NCBI RefSeq assembly: GCF_003369915.1
Contig: NC_046676.1
Coordinates: 6,696,001-6,760,000 of the forward strand
Direction of reading: 5' to 3'
Source: Drosophila miranda
Taxonomy: Eukaryota; Arthropoda; Insecta; Diptera; Drosophilidae
Length of the DNA stretch: 64,000 nucleotides
Part shown: one piece after another, positions 12,194 to 24,187 of the stretch
Layout: each line of letters opens with the position of its first letter
Position numbering within the stretch: position 1 is the first letter of the stretch
Made by a program: the position numbers and the translations under genes
The notes under the pieces: generated by a model
The model's input: the letters and a program-made list of their open reading frames with translations, nothing else
Databases searched by the model: none
What the model was told of the DNA's origin: nothing

Positions 12194-14152
12194 ATGGGAA
12201 ATCAAGTGGGTCTTCTAAGTGACGACGATGATTCTTCAGACAACAGTGACATCAACAATTACATTAACTTTACTGTAAATGCAATGGAGTTGGAAATGCG
12301 TAATACGTGCTATCACACAAACCAATTGCCCAAAATACGGGGGGAGCCAAACCTGCACAAATTTCAAGTAATCATGAAATACTCCAGCTTTCATTCGAGA
12401 CTAACGAGTACTCTATGAATTTGCAGGGCTCCGACATGTACAAAGAGATAAGGGCTTTGAGTGGTTTCGCCAGCAAGCCATTGAACAATCGCTGGAATCT
12501 CCTGCACGCCCTGCAGCAGCGAGAAAATGGTCTGGCCGCGCCTGGCTCTGCCTCTTTCTCGCAAAACCAACAGCGCTATATATCCAATCTGTATATACCA
12601 AATAAAAAGTCCTTGCGTCTGATGTCGCTGGACTCGAAGGTGTTTGTGACCAAGTTTGATAAGAGTGGGGACAGACTCTTGATTGCCTGCCAAGGTCAGA
12701 ATGGGTTGACACAACGGTCAAGTTTCACCTCGCTAAACACGTATTACCTGTTGCAGATGGCTTCGTGCGCATCTATGACGGGGCGAAGGGCACCTACCAT
12801 CTACTCAATCGCATCAGAGCACGCGACGTCGAATGGAGCATTATAGATGCCGACTTCAGTCCGAATGGGCAGAACTTTGCCTACAGCACCTGGTCCCGCT
12901 CATGTAAGTTATATTATCTTTTGTACTCTGGAATGACCTCATGAACTGAACCATATGTTTGCAACACAGAGCAGGAATTACTAAGTCTGATTGTACTTGC
13001 ATTTTCTTGCAGTTTTCATAATGCCTGTGAATGGCACTGAGGACGACTGCCAATGGATCGATGTCCACGGGCTGCCCAATCTGCGACTTGCGATATTCTC
13101 GCTTCGGTACTCGCCTACGGGCGACACCATCATTGGTGGCAGTAACAATTCCATGGTCATCGTTACAGACATTCAAACGAGGGCCACCCAAATCTTGCGC
13201 ACTCATCGGATGCCTGGCACTGACGTGAACTCCGTCTGTTACCTTCATGATAAGAATCCAAATGTGATAATCGCTGGCTGCGATGACGGACTGATCAAGG
13301 TATTCGATCTGCGCAACTCATTCCGCTCTCGGGAACTGTCCAGGGCGGTGGTCTCCCTGGTTGGACACTACGACGGAATTACCTACATTGATTCCCGCAA
13401 CGACGACTATTATCTACTTTCCAATTCCAAAGATCAAAGCATTAAGCTGTGGGACTTGAGACAGCCCAGCAATACGCGAAATTGCAGCAGGACCAGGCAA
13501 GAGCGACTGGATCTTTCGATGTGGGACTATCGCTGGAATCGGGTGCCACAGTCATGTAAGGATTAAGGGACATTTTCCAGCCTCATTTTTTTTTTATTCT
13601 TGTTTAATGATTATATTCTTTTGCAGTTTACGATCCCCGCAAGGCTATGGACGGGGATTCCAGTATAATGACTTATCGTGGTCATAGAGTAACCAAAACA
13701 CTGCTGCGCGCCAAGTTCTCGCCGCTGGAACAGACTGGACAGCGTTTTATCTACACAGGATGTTCTACGGGACGCATTATTAGTGAGTGGGCAAAATGAA
13801 GAAGAAATTGAAAAAGCTTTAATTGCGTATCGGTTACAGTTTACGACGTGCTGACTGGCAGGATCAAAGAGGCTATTGAGGGGCACAGGAATGTGGTAAG
13901 AGACTTGGACTGGCATCCAGTGCGCTCGGAAATCGTGTCTGGTTCGGTAAGTTGACAAAAACACATCTGGTGTACATGTGGAATGATTTTTCTATGGTTG
14001 TATCTCTCTCGCAGTGGGACTCACACGTTCATTTGAACAACTTTAATCGAAACAACGCCAATCGGTCGGAGAAACGTCAGCAGAGCTTCGATCAGGACAA
14101 AAGACCACTGCGCCGTTCGCGTCGTCTAGCGAATCGTGGGACGCCAGACTAG
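12194..14152 (+). CDS. DCAF11/WDR23-like WD40 protein
   Basis: CDS join(12194..12367,12427..12694,12757..12903,13013..13555,13627..13782,13840..13946,14015..14152), 510 residues, all phases consistent. DCAF11/WDR23 is a substrate receptor of CUL4-DDB1 ubiquitin ligases that limits the Nrf2/SKN-1 stress response. The match rests on collinear stretches: RIRARDVEW, GHYDGITYIDS, LLSNSKDQSIKLWDLR, WDYRW, SSIMTYRGH, FIYTGCSTGRI and WHPVRSEIVSGSWDSH, spread over about seven WD repeats. The N-terminus is short and acidic (DDDDSSDNSD), and the C-terminus ends in a basic RRSRRLANR tail. The two central blades are more divergent than in vertebrate DCAF11. It converges with PinX1, leaving 347 bp between stop codons. 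Start chosen as the first ATG of the open frame; the first exon is poorly conserved and therefore less certain. Confidence 0.85.
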
Positions 14153-14499
14153 TCTTAAGCGTGTTGGTATTTCATGATTAGCTTTAAGGCGGCACCGCAC
14201 CCCATTGATATTAGAACACTACACAAGTACCAGCACCAGCGAGAGTACCTAACATTCAAGCGCAGACTAAAGGGGGAGTTGAGTGGAGTGCATATCCCAC
14301 CAGAGTCACGCCGCATCTTGGTTCTATGAAGAAGACTGAAGATTATGGCACAGCTTTGCGGGGCATATGTAGTTCAGTTTAATTATCGGCGTTACACTTT
14401 AAAATGTAGACCATGAAGCTTAAAATAATTAAGTTGTTTATGTACAAACAAATCGTATTAAGAATAACGTTGAATTACATATATTTCGTTTTGCCCTAA
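14153..14499. other. Convergent 3' ends of the DCAF11-like gene and PinX1
   Basis: AT-rich spacer that must contain both 3' UTRs. No separate gene seen. Confidence 0.6.
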
Positions 14500-16383
14500 T
14501 CAAATGGCCTGAAATGCGAATCTTTTCTTCACGGCCCGTAGCGTCGTGCGCTTCACCTGATTCGGATATCTGGTGTTTGTAAATCTGTCAGATTTCTTAT
14601 AGCTAGCATACGATTCATTCTTCCAAAGGTCCATAATTCGCTTGTCGTCGTTCTTCATCTCCTCCACCCTCAACTCCATGTTCGCGGTGCACCCGTAGCC
14701 TGTTATTTCAGCCAGCGACGATTCTCGAAACGCATTCATATCAAACATTTGGAATTTGTCTGCGCAAAATTGAGAGATGGTATAAATATTGAATGATTTG
14801 ATTTTTTCTTTTATTTCGTCCAGAGATAAGAGCTCCTCAGGCTGATCTTCATCGGCTGATTGATCGCTTTTATCGCCGGATGAGTTGGGTTCAGCACTTA
14901 CTGAGTCCTTGTGCTTCCTTCCTGTGTCAGCTGCTGGGACAGAATCTTCAGGTACATCGCGACCCAACTTGTTCCTTTTCTTGGAGGATTTTTCAGCTTT
15001 ATCGAGAACAGGCGTTACTGATTGCTCATCTTCATCCACGATTTTCTTCGACTTCTTTTTCTTTTTTAGTGGAGCTTCTAGGGATTCGTTTTTATCTTCT
15101 GGCGTATTGCCCGAGGCTTTGCTTGTTTCCTCCCCCACAGGCTCTGAAAGGCTATCAACTGTTTCTTTCGATCTTTTCTTCTTTTTACTTTTGGACGGAG
15201 AGGTATTCTCAGAGTCATCTGGAACGGCTGTCGCAGCTTCGGATTCTGCATCCTCCTTGGTCTCGGCGACTTTCTTGTCTTTCCTTGACTTCTTTTTCTT
15301 CTTTAAGGGCTCTTCTTCTAAAACATTTGCAATGGTTTCCTTCGTTTCCTTTGATTTCTTTTTTTTTTTGGAAGCCGTTTCATCTAAAGATACTACTTCC
15401 ACTGGTTTGTCTTTTGCAGTTGTATCTGACTGCTCAACTTCATGGTCGGAGGCACGTTTCGACTTCTTCTTTTTCTTTTGCTTAGGCTCTACATTTTCTT
15501 CCTCCTCAGCAGGCACATTGACCGTTCTCTTCTTGTCCTTTTTCTTCTTTTTTTTGATAGGCTCACTTTGGACGCTCTCTGTCTGGACCTCCTCATCAGT
15601 GCCAGGGCTTTGCGTAAGGGTATTTCCACTTCCATTTTTTATCTTATTTTTCATGGCTTCCAATTTTTGTTTGAAGTAATCATGGACAGAAAGCCCAGTG
15701 GCTACTGTTGTCACACCACTAAAATTGGGATTTATCTCCTTTTCCTCCACTTGAGTTAGTTCGATCTTTACTGGTGCGTCAATCTCTTCGGTGGCCTTTT
15801 TGCCGAATATATTGGCCAGGTCCTTTTCGCTGTACTGCGATAAATCCTTCCCCCGTGTGAATTTCTTGTAGTGCACACGCGCCTTGCTCGCCTTTGACGC
15901 CTCCTCCAGCGATATGCCACTGATCCTCTCTTTGAGCTTCTTTTTGGGCGGCTCTTCTGGTTCTGCGGCTTTAAACCCAAACCCCATAGGTCTAGCCTCA
16001 TCTTCAGATGCGGAGGCCGCTCCGTTTGCACCATTGGTTTCATCAGTGCCACCATTGAGGGATTTAAGGAGTCCATTGAATCCCTCCTCATGAACGGTCC
16101 ACTGATCATCTCTTGCCTCGAAACCCAATCCTTCAGCGTCGTTCTTCAAGCGAACACGTACGAAGTCCTGTTGGCCGTCCTCGTTGGCGCCGAGACCTTT
16201 TCCTTTGGACCATCCCATTTTCTCGAGCATTTTGGTGCCAAAGCGAGCATCATCTGCAAAATATCCAGCATTCAGTTATTTTTGTCACCATTTGATTCCG
16301 AGGACTTTACCTTCGTACAGGGCTTTGCCGCGCGGGCACAAATTATACCGTTTCCGGCGACGTGGTTCTGCCAGCATAGCCAT
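14500..16383 (-). CDS. PinX1: PinX1: G-patch nucleolar protein
   Basis: CDS complement(join(14500..16253,16311..16383)), 608 residues. The first exon encodes MAMLAEPRRRKRYNLCP, like the short basic N-terminus of PINX1. The second opens with the G-patch (about residues 26-70), including FGTKMLEKMGWSKGKGLGA. Human PINX1 is a nucleolar rRNA-processing cofactor and telomerase inhibitor; Drosophila lacks telomerase, so the ribosome-biogenesis role is the likelier one here. The middle third is highly charged, with repeated KKKKK(S/D)K blocks separated by acidic Ser/Glu-rich spacers, at least nine of them between about residues 220 and 440. A conserved segment near residues 490-560 (SFNIYTISQFCADKF) precedes the C-terminus. 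Divergent from FAM21, sharing a short promoter region. Confidence 0.92.
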
Positions 16384-16806
16384 TTTATTTGTAAAAACTT
16401 CTAATAATATTAAATAAATGCGGACGGGCACAACACGTTTTATCAATTGAACTTATCGATAGCGATAGAAAAACAGCTGCTGGATAGAGATGAGCGATAG
16501 TATTTTAATGTCGCAGTTACGTCTATTTGGAACCGTGAATAAAAGTAACTTTTAAACCGAGATATAAAATGACTATATTATGTAAATTAACAAGGAAAGC
16601 GAAATTAAATTCAAAATCATAGCTGCCAGTATCCTTAACACGTTTCCTCTTTCCTTAGTATCACTTCGATCAGCAGTGATTTTAAGTAGCAACAAGTAGC
16701 AGTTAAGTGAACGGCGCTCATCACTTCTGTGTTGTTAATTTTTCCTTCTCTTTGTTTTGCATTGTTATTATTTAATTTTGAATCTGCACTCTGTGTTTGA
16801 CTGGCA
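16384..16806. promoter_or_regulatory. Bidirectional promoter between PinX1 and FAM21
   Basis: 423 bp separate the two start codons. It contains a perfect DRE (TATCGATA, 16454-16461) followed by a half-matching AGCGATAG, typical of DREF/BEAF-32-bound housekeeping head-to-head promoters in flies. TSS positions are not visible by eye. Confidence 0.7.
16454..16461. promoter_or_regulatory. DRE (TATCGATA)
   Basis: Exact palindromic DRE about 70 bp upstream of the PinX1 ATG, inside the head-to-head promoter. Confidence 0.75.
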
Positions 16807-19800
16807 ATGGATATAGATTCTGAAATTGCAGATATAACAGCCCAGGCGGCAGAATGGAACTTTGCTGGCGATTGTGCTCTCCTGGCTCTAATGAAGCGCA
16901 TCTCCCAGGTTCGCGCAACTGACTCAGCTTATCAGCAAACTAATTATATTTTTGTTGCCCAGAACCTGCACGAACGAGGGGAACGGACCACTCGGAATCT
17001 GAGAGAGTTCGAAACTAGTGTCAAGGAAGCCGATATAGCGATGAGCAATGCTACCAACAGCCTGCGCTCTCTTCAGTTCGGGCAACAGTTTGTGGAGTAT
17101 CGGGTGCAGGAGATTAAAGATGACGACTTTCAGATGGCTGCGGAAAAGAAGAAGAAGGTGCCATCAGCCAATGAATTTTCCTTGGAGAACTGTTTATGAT
17201 CAATATTTGCTTGCAGCCTGAGCCTCTCCCAAAAAGTTCCGAGGAAATGTCGAAAGAATTTCTAGAAAACAATCTGCAAATGTTTCGCAAGAACTTTGAG
17301 CCGGTGACCATTGACGTGCCCGATTCGGACGACGATGATGCGCCAGTTGATTCTACGTATGTGGGTTGTGTTTATAAAGATGCACTCCTTATTAACTATT
17401 CTAATCGACAGAACAATCTTTCGCGCCAAGAACCCGTACGATGCCATTCCCTTGCCCTACATTATTGGCTCTAGGGAATGGCAGGAGCACAAGTATGCTG
17501 GACTCTATGATAGCAAAGAGAACAGCGATGATGAGAAGTCCGAGGAATTCTCCTCCAGCTCATCGGATGAGAGGGAGTCAGTGTCTAGTAAAACACCTAC
17601 GCAAGGGAACAAATTCGTGCAGCCACAGCTATCCGACTCTTCTTCCTTGGCCTCGGCGACCATGGGGCCGGTAGTTGTGTCACCACCTAAGCTTCAGTTT
17701 CCTGCCAATGCAGCTCCTATCTTAGCCCCTGCTGACCAGCCAAGAGAAGCTGCTGCCAATAGGACACAGCCACGTCCAATTATAAGCAGTCAACGGAATC
17801 CCCATGAACGTGACTTGTTTGCTGCCCTTCGGCAATCACCGCCAAGCGATGATCCGCCTTCTACTTCCTCATCTCCCAGATCGTCGCCTGCCATTGGCCA
17901 CAGGAATACAGCTGCTCGCTTGCCAATTGCATCGGAGGCCTCTCTGAGCTCCAGCAACAGCAGCACAGTCCATCACCCACCGCCAGGGCTATTCGACGAA
18001 GCTGTGCCCCCACAAATTCCCAGGAAAACCGAGGCTAATCCCAGCCCAATTAAACGCAAGCCTGTAAATCTTTTTAATGATGATGAATTCAACTCTTTAA
18101 TGTCTGAAATTGTGGATAAGGTGCAGACAAAGGCGGTAAACAACTCAACATCCGCTGGAACATCGCATCAACGAAACAAGTTGCCCGAAGTGGTTCAAGC
18201 AACCAAACAGGACACGCCCAAGCAGATCAATGAGATTGTATCAACTCAGCCCAGGCCCAAAACTGTTAATCTCTTTGATGACAGTCCACCGTTGAGTCCC
18301 ATTCCAACGCAGACTCCGCTTAATGATGCGTCCAATGATCTGTCTAGGGCCATCTTTAATGACGGGCCGTCGTCTTTGAGTGCCACGCCGAGTGAAAATC
18401 CTCCCAAAAAGTCTGCGAAACCGTTGCCAAAGTCTCTTTTTGATGATGATCTGGAAGATGACTTCCTAAGCTCCTTTTCCCCCAAACCAAAGCCACCAGA
18501 ACAAAAACTTGAATCCTCCCTATTCGATGACGATGATTTGGATATAGATGATATATTTGTGAAGCCATCGATGCAGCCAAACAAACTCTCAGAGAGATTA
18601 GTTGGGAAAAACTCTCTGTTTGATGATGACGACCATTATGATGTCACTGATTTGTTTGGCTCAAAGAAGAAACCCATTGGAGTCCAGGAGAACAAAAAGG
18701 AGAAAGATCTGTTAGTTGAAAAGAAAGTAGAAACGCCTATGGCTCCAAAGAAAGATCTTTTTGATGACATTCAGGATGAGGATCTATTCGGAACGCCAAA
18801 GTCCAAGAACTTATTTGCCAGTGGCGGGGAACCATCGGATGAGAGAGAAGCTGAAACCAAAACGGAGAAATTAAAAGAACCTGTTGAGATTGTTCCAGAA
18901 AAAGCCCAGCCAGCGCAGGAAATTGAAGAGAAGAAACAAGAAGTATTATCGGAGAACGGATATATTCACCACAAACCCCCAGCATCCATTGAGATTATTG
19001 AAGAGAAATCGAACCCTCAGCAGGTTAGCAGGGTGCAAGTAGTTGCATGCGAAACGGCTGACTTGTTTAACGAAGATTTCAGCGATGATGATTCATTTAT
19101 GAGCACAGCAAAGACCAAGTCAGAAGATGTTACTGCTGGTGCCATGGAAATTAGTAAAGAGATTGAGCCACAAGAGTTGGACAAAGAAATTAAGCCACAG
19201 AAACTGCCAGAGACAATCCTGCCAACTCCGGAGCCACCGAACAAAACACAAGATGAAAGTCCCAACAAAGACAAAGTCGATGTCATGGCGGATCTATTTG
19301 GCAGCCCGAAAATCGGAGCACCTGTCTCAGAGACCCCTCCGCCGGATGACCTGGATGACGATGAAGACCCTATCATAACTATGGTGGCTGATATCACAAA
19401 TAAAACATCCAAAGTCTCTACAACGGAACATGAAGGTGACATCGATGCTGCCCAGCAAATCACGCAGAACTACACAAGTCTTTTCTCCGAGGAGCCTCCG
19501 GATGACAGCGAGTTCTTCCAGACACTAGGCAGCAGCAGCCTCAGCAGCTTGAGTGCCTCGAAAATGTTTGAGAACGAGCAGGACTTCTTTGAGCCGGCGC
19601 TGCCCAAGATTCCAGTTGCAAACAAGAGCTCGGCAGCGACCCCCGGCGACCATGGGTCCATTGGTTTGTTCAGCGATGTGCCACCCGATGACGATGACGA
19701 CTCTGCTGAGAGTCAGAAGCATGCTGCAGCACATCCCATCGATGTTCCTTCGAACACAACCCGGATACATACGATTTTCTATGATGACTTCAGTGAAACT

Positions 19801-20940
19801 GCTAGAGCAGGAGCCGTAGAGCAAAGCAATCCCACCAAACCTTCCATCGTGGAGGAGGAGCATCAAGAAGAACCATCCGATGAAGTAGACCGCAGCAAGG
19901 CACAAGAAGCATCTAACTTGTCTGCTCCCACATCTCCCGTGAAGAAACTGAAGATGCCCAATATCAACATCAATGTTCAGGCTTTGCTTCCTGGCACCGG
20001 AGGAGGCCTGCCCAAGTTCCCAAAGAAGCAGGAGACTGCGTCTCCTACAGAAGAAGCAGAGGTATCAACATCAGGTGCTAAACCATCGAGTGCCACCTCA
20101 CCCAGGCCCAATGAGGACTTCACATCCAGCGGCGGGAATAATGGCCTTCAACACGTGAACAAAACACGGACTCGAGGACCGGCTCGAAGGCGACCATCGA
20201 CCAGGCAGGGCAGGAAAGAGAGCTACGCCAAGAGTGTGCTGGCAGAAGGGCAGCAGACAACGGCTGAGGTAGCTCCACAATCTACAGCAACAGCTCCAAA
20301 CAAGACACCGACTCTGGCCAAACTGGTACGATCTTTGTTGGACAGTGATGATGAAGATGAGGACCTTTTTGCTCCTGCTAAGACAGTGTCGGCTGCGATA
20401 CAAACCGTTTCATCAGCGGAAAGCCAGGTAACTCCTGCCGCTAAGACTATGGGAGCTCCTAAAGCTAAGGTACTGACTGCTCGTCTGCCCAGTGAGCCGC
20501 CAGAGGATCACATACAGCCCAAAGCACATACGCTGGCGATGAGACCAGCCAAGTTGTTCGATGAGAGCGATGACGATGATGATTTGTTTGCCAGTGAAGC
20601 AGTGTCCGCCCCACTGCCCTCTGTCCAGGCCAAGGTGCCCTCCAAACCGCCAGCAGCTTCTCTGTTTAGCAGCGACGAGGATGAGGACTTCAAGTTGCCA
20701 GCGAAGATTGCTCCTAAGAAAAAGATCGTGCCTGTCCAGTCGAGCAAGAGCAATACCCTCTTTAGCGACGATGAAGACGACGATGATCTATTCGGAGGAG
20801 CTGCGACGAGCAAGCAGGCCAAGCCTCAGCCTCTGCCCCACAATGCGAGTAAGCCCGCTCCTAGCAGAACCCGCACTGCAACAACCATTCCAGCCAGCTC
20901 TGGAGACAATCCCCTGGCCGATCTGTTGGGCTTTAAGTGA
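16807..20940 (+). CDS. FAM21: FAM21/WASHC2, WASH complex subunit
   Basis: CDS join(16807..17157,17217..17356,17412..20940), 1339 residues. The first intron is short (59 bp); using the AAG|GTGCCA donor keeps phase, whereas reading through it meets a stop. FAM21 links the WASH actin-nucleation complex to retromer (VPS35) and capping protein on endosomes. The N-terminal 230 residues form the WASH-binding head and include IPLPYIIGS, close to the vertebrate head end. The rest is disordered and carries at least 15 acidic LF motifs of the type LFDDD..D.LF, found at roughly even spacing and including the final LADLLGFK. Those LFa repeats are the known retromer-binding elements. Neighbours are PinX1 upstream (divergent) and an unassigned membrane protein downstream (convergent). 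Confidence 0.93.
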
Positions 20941-21337
20941 AACATGATTGCTTTTAATTACAAATATGTACAGTTTTCGATCTGTCTGTGAATGGTTGGG
21001 ACTGCCGATCAGTTCGAGTAATCGAGTATTGTTATTCGTATTCGTATTCGTATTCCTAGCTACAATATTAAACGATGAATGTTCGCTGTCGATGCTTACG
21101 TCTAAACTTAGGGTACATCTAGTTGATGTTGCTAGTTAGTTAGTCGATGATTTCAACAAGTTTCTGGAGTTTGTCGCTTCCTCCTCACGTGTTGGTTTGC
21201 GAACGGAAACTGAGTTAGTTTGTGGCTCTTTGGTCGTTATTCCGAGGAATCTCATTCTAATTCGAGCATGTCCTACAATATACATATAATATAAGTTTAA
21301 TCTAAGCGCTGACTGGACTGGACTGGATCTGGACCGC
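20941..21337. other. 3' UTR region between FAM21 and the membrane-protein gene
   Basis: Contains a TATTCG hexamer repeat at about 21027-21056 and ATATACATATAATA-type sequence. Both genes converge here; no further coding sequence seen. Confidence 0.6.
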
Positions 21338-23623
21338 CTACAGGGCCACATCGCGGTACTTGCGGTAGTCGTCGGACTCGTTGCCCAGCGACAGCTTACT
21401 GTTGGCCGTGATGTAGGGATTAGCATAGTTGGCATACCCAAAGCCCCCGTAGTACTGCATCTGCTGGCTGTGGTGGGAGCCGCGCCGCGGCTGGGCGAGC
21501 ACCGTTCCGGTGAATCCACCGATCGAGCTGCAGGTGGACGGCCTGCGGTAGATGCCCCCTGCCGCCTGGTGGTGGTGCTGTTGCAGTTGCTGCATCTGCT
21601 GTTGCTGTTGCTGGTGGAGGGGATTGAGCAGCATGGCCAGGTAGTACTGCTGCTGCTGCGTGTAGTTCTGCAGCAGGTTGTTGCCGTAGGCATTCAGGTC
21701 ATTATGCACCTTGTTGATTCCTTCCAGGTTCTCCAGGGAGATGCAGTTCCTCGACAGCTGGCCGGGCGGCGGCTGCTTGTGGCTGCCCCTAGGGCGATGT
21801 CCGTGCTGCGAACGCTGTTGGGCAGGCGGTGGGGTCATCTGCTTGGGCTCGATGGAGCAGTAGATGGGATCGTTGCTGGTGGAGCCGATGAGTGAGGGTG
21901 GCGACGGCCGATGCGAGTCCTGCAGATTGTTCTTAAGGTCGTCGATGGTTATGTTGAAGTACTTGGCATTCTTGTCCTCTGTGTCCAGGACGTGGCGGGG
22001 ATTGTACATTCCCGGCAAGGTGCAGCGCAAGTCCATCAGAGACTGGGCGCGATGTCCCGGAGGTCCTCCTCCACCTCCTCCAGCCGCACGCTGCACCTGG
22101 GCGGCGTTGTTGAACTGTTGGGCCAAGGCCGGGGCAAACATGCTGGCATTGAACTCGTTCTGGGAGCCATAGGCCTGGCTGCCACTGCCGCACTGGTTGC
22201 TCAGTCCCATCCCCAAGCCGGGGCCCAGGGGCAGCTTGGCCGTTTCATCGCACAGCTGATAGCCGGCATTCTCGAAGCCACTCAGCCGCTGACTGGAACG
22301 CCTAGAGTCCGCCTTGGTCATGGGCACGCTGGGTGCCGGGGTCTGCAGAGATAGTCGCGTGGCCAGGCCCTGCAGCTGGCTGAGCACCTGCGTCTCGCGG
22401 CGCCACCGAATCCCCGTGGGGATGACGCAGATCAACGCCAAGCAGTTAATGATCAGGCGGATCAGGTACGAGGTTAGCTCCGTCAGTCCGTGCACCGACT
22501 GCAGGCCCTAAAATCATTCGAAATTAAGACGGAAATTATGGAACATTTCTAGCGGGTTCCTCTTGGGTTCACTTACCCAGTGTTGCGTGGTCATGATCAT
22601 CACAAAGACCAGCTCCGGGATGGAGAGAAGGCCAATGATGCCTGACCAGGCGAACAGGGGCCAGCACAGACCGCTGACCAGACCGTGGATCAGGATCGTG
22701 GTCGCCACGAACATCACAAAGTAGAGGGTGCACAGGGTGTAGGCGGCGAAGGGAAGCTCTCCGTGGGCCTCCAGTATCCACGAGACCTCACACGAGAAGG
22801 CCCCCAGGTAGACAATCTGCCGTGGTCGGGTGGGGGCAAACGAAAAGAGAAATGGAAATTAACCCACAATCGCAAAAGAAAAGCGAAAACATAAATCATG
22901 CGATGGCAAGAGAAGATGTGATGACGACGCGATGTGGCGGAACAAAAACCGGAGACATCTTTGCTCCACAATCATCCATCAATCAATTAATGAGCCCCCT
23001 CTGCAGCACCGACCCCCCTCTGACAGCACAAACAGAAAGCAAAACAAAAACAACAAAAAAAGATGAAATTTGTACATTTTGCACGATGCACAAAAACGAT
23101 TTCATTTCATTTTCACTTAATGGGGCAAAAATGTTTTCACACTGATAGTGGTTCACGGACAGCCGCCAGTTGAGGAGACAACCGACGAATGGACAGACAT
23201 GCGGACAGGTGTGCGGAGGAGAGACATACCAATAATATGATGGTCATATATGATCAAGTGCCTACACTGGGGAAAAAACAGCCACATAGCATTCCGACTG
23301 CAAGATATTCGATATCTACTTGTAGATCAGGGGAGGATTATATCTTGTATCTAATTGGTGATATTTTGGTAGCTAAAGTATCCTAATATTAAGGTACATA
23401 TGTTGTATTTATTTCCCTCTGACACACGGCTGGATATCGATCCCATTGTACTACTCACCAGCAATAGAACAGCCACCACGCAGCATATAATGAATAGATT
23501 CGCCTTTATAAAGCGCTCCATAATGCGTTCGTTCCAAAAGTTTTGTATGCTGCCGCTGGTGCCCGACGGCCTCTGCTTCAATGAGGACGGCGAATGCTTT
23601 TCACTGGCCTTCTGATAATTCAT
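21338..23623 (-). CDS. Multi-pass membrane protein with long disordered cytoplasmic tail
   Basis: CDS complement(join(21338..22507,22577..22816,23459..23623)), 524 residues, three exons all in phase 0. I do not recognise the family. Hydrophobic segments: about residues 38-62 (spans the first junction), 75-98, 103-128 and 150-170, giving a probable four-pass topology with short loops and no signal peptide. The remaining 350 residues are soluble and low-complexity: Gln- and His-rich runs, Gly/Ala/Pro stretches and several short islands that look constrained (GYQLCDETAKLPLG, KYFNITIDDLKNNLQDS, DPIYCSIEPKQMTPPP, CISLENLEGINK). Those islands could be docking motifs for cytoplasmic partners. Exon 1 encodes the N-terminal tail (with SSLKQRPSGTSGSIQNFW) and the start of TM1. 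A function cannot be assigned from sequence alone. Confidence 0.85.
22817..23458 (-). other. Intron of the multi-pass membrane protein
   Basis: 642 bp, splits the first membrane segment at a phase-0 junction. A-rich sequence without recognised elements. Confidence 0.65.
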
Positions 23624-24032
23624 TTTATTCGTGTTTCGGTTTCGGTTGCGGTTGCGGTTGCGGTTTCGGCAGAAGATGGTATTAGAAGATGGTTCAGCTC
23701 AGAGAAATGCAGAGAAATGTGGCGTTGGGAAGGGAGATGGAGATGGTAAGCCTGCTCAACCGCCAGCTGCTGCCGGCCTTGGCTCGCCCGCAGGAGGTCA
23801 GTGGTGCGATGCGTGGCGGGAAGAAGCTCTAGTTCTAGATCTTGGTTTATGTCTGAATGAGTTTTGAGTCCAGACCGCTGCTGGTGCTTGGTGTTTGGTG
23901 GTTGGTGGTTGGATGAAAGCGTTAGGCGGCCTAATTGAGCCTTGTCATGCTAGGTTGATGCTGAAATGAGAATTCGAATGAGTGCCAAGCGTTTGTGTTT
24001 GAGACGAGTCAAGGTGTTCGAAATACTCGTCC

Positions 24033-24055
24033 AACAAAAGACTTAGGCAACGAAC
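24033..24055 (-). repeat. Recurrent 23 bp motif, copy 2
   Basis: On the minus strand it is identical at all 23 positions to the copy at 42831-42853. It lies about 410 bp upstream of the membrane-protein ATG. Confidence 0.85.
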
Positions 24056-24100
24056 TTGTTTCACACACACACACGCACATTCACTCTCTCGAGTGTCGCG

Positions 24101-24114
24101 AGCTCTCGAGAGCT
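24101..24114. promoter_or_regulatory. GAGA-type palindrome AGCTCTCGAGAGCT
   Basis: A perfect 14 bp palindrome preceded by further CTCTC/GAG elements (24084-24100) and a CA repeat. It lies midway between motif copies 2 and 3. GAGAG elements are bound by GAGA factor (Trl); binding here is inference. Confidence 0.55.
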
Positions 24115-24164
24115 AACGGCCTGTGCCATATTCTCTAGAAGATTTTCACTTTTCTACAAAGCCA

Positions 24165-24187
24165 GTTCGTTGCCCAAATCTTTTGTT
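24165..24187 (+). repeat. Recurrent 23 bp motif, copy 3
   Basis: 21 of 23 positions agree with the consensus (CCCAAATC in place of CCTAAGTC). Opposite orientation to copy 2, 110 bp away. Confidence 0.75.

Noticed and set aside
14885-15679. A Phe/Ser-rich plus-strand frame of 264 codons
   Set aside because: Antisense of the Lys/Glu runs of PinX1.
17158-17216. FAM21 exon 1 extended to a stop at 17199
   Set aside because: The segment is a 59 bp intron with GTGCCA donor and TTGCAG acceptor; splicing restores the conserved reading frame.
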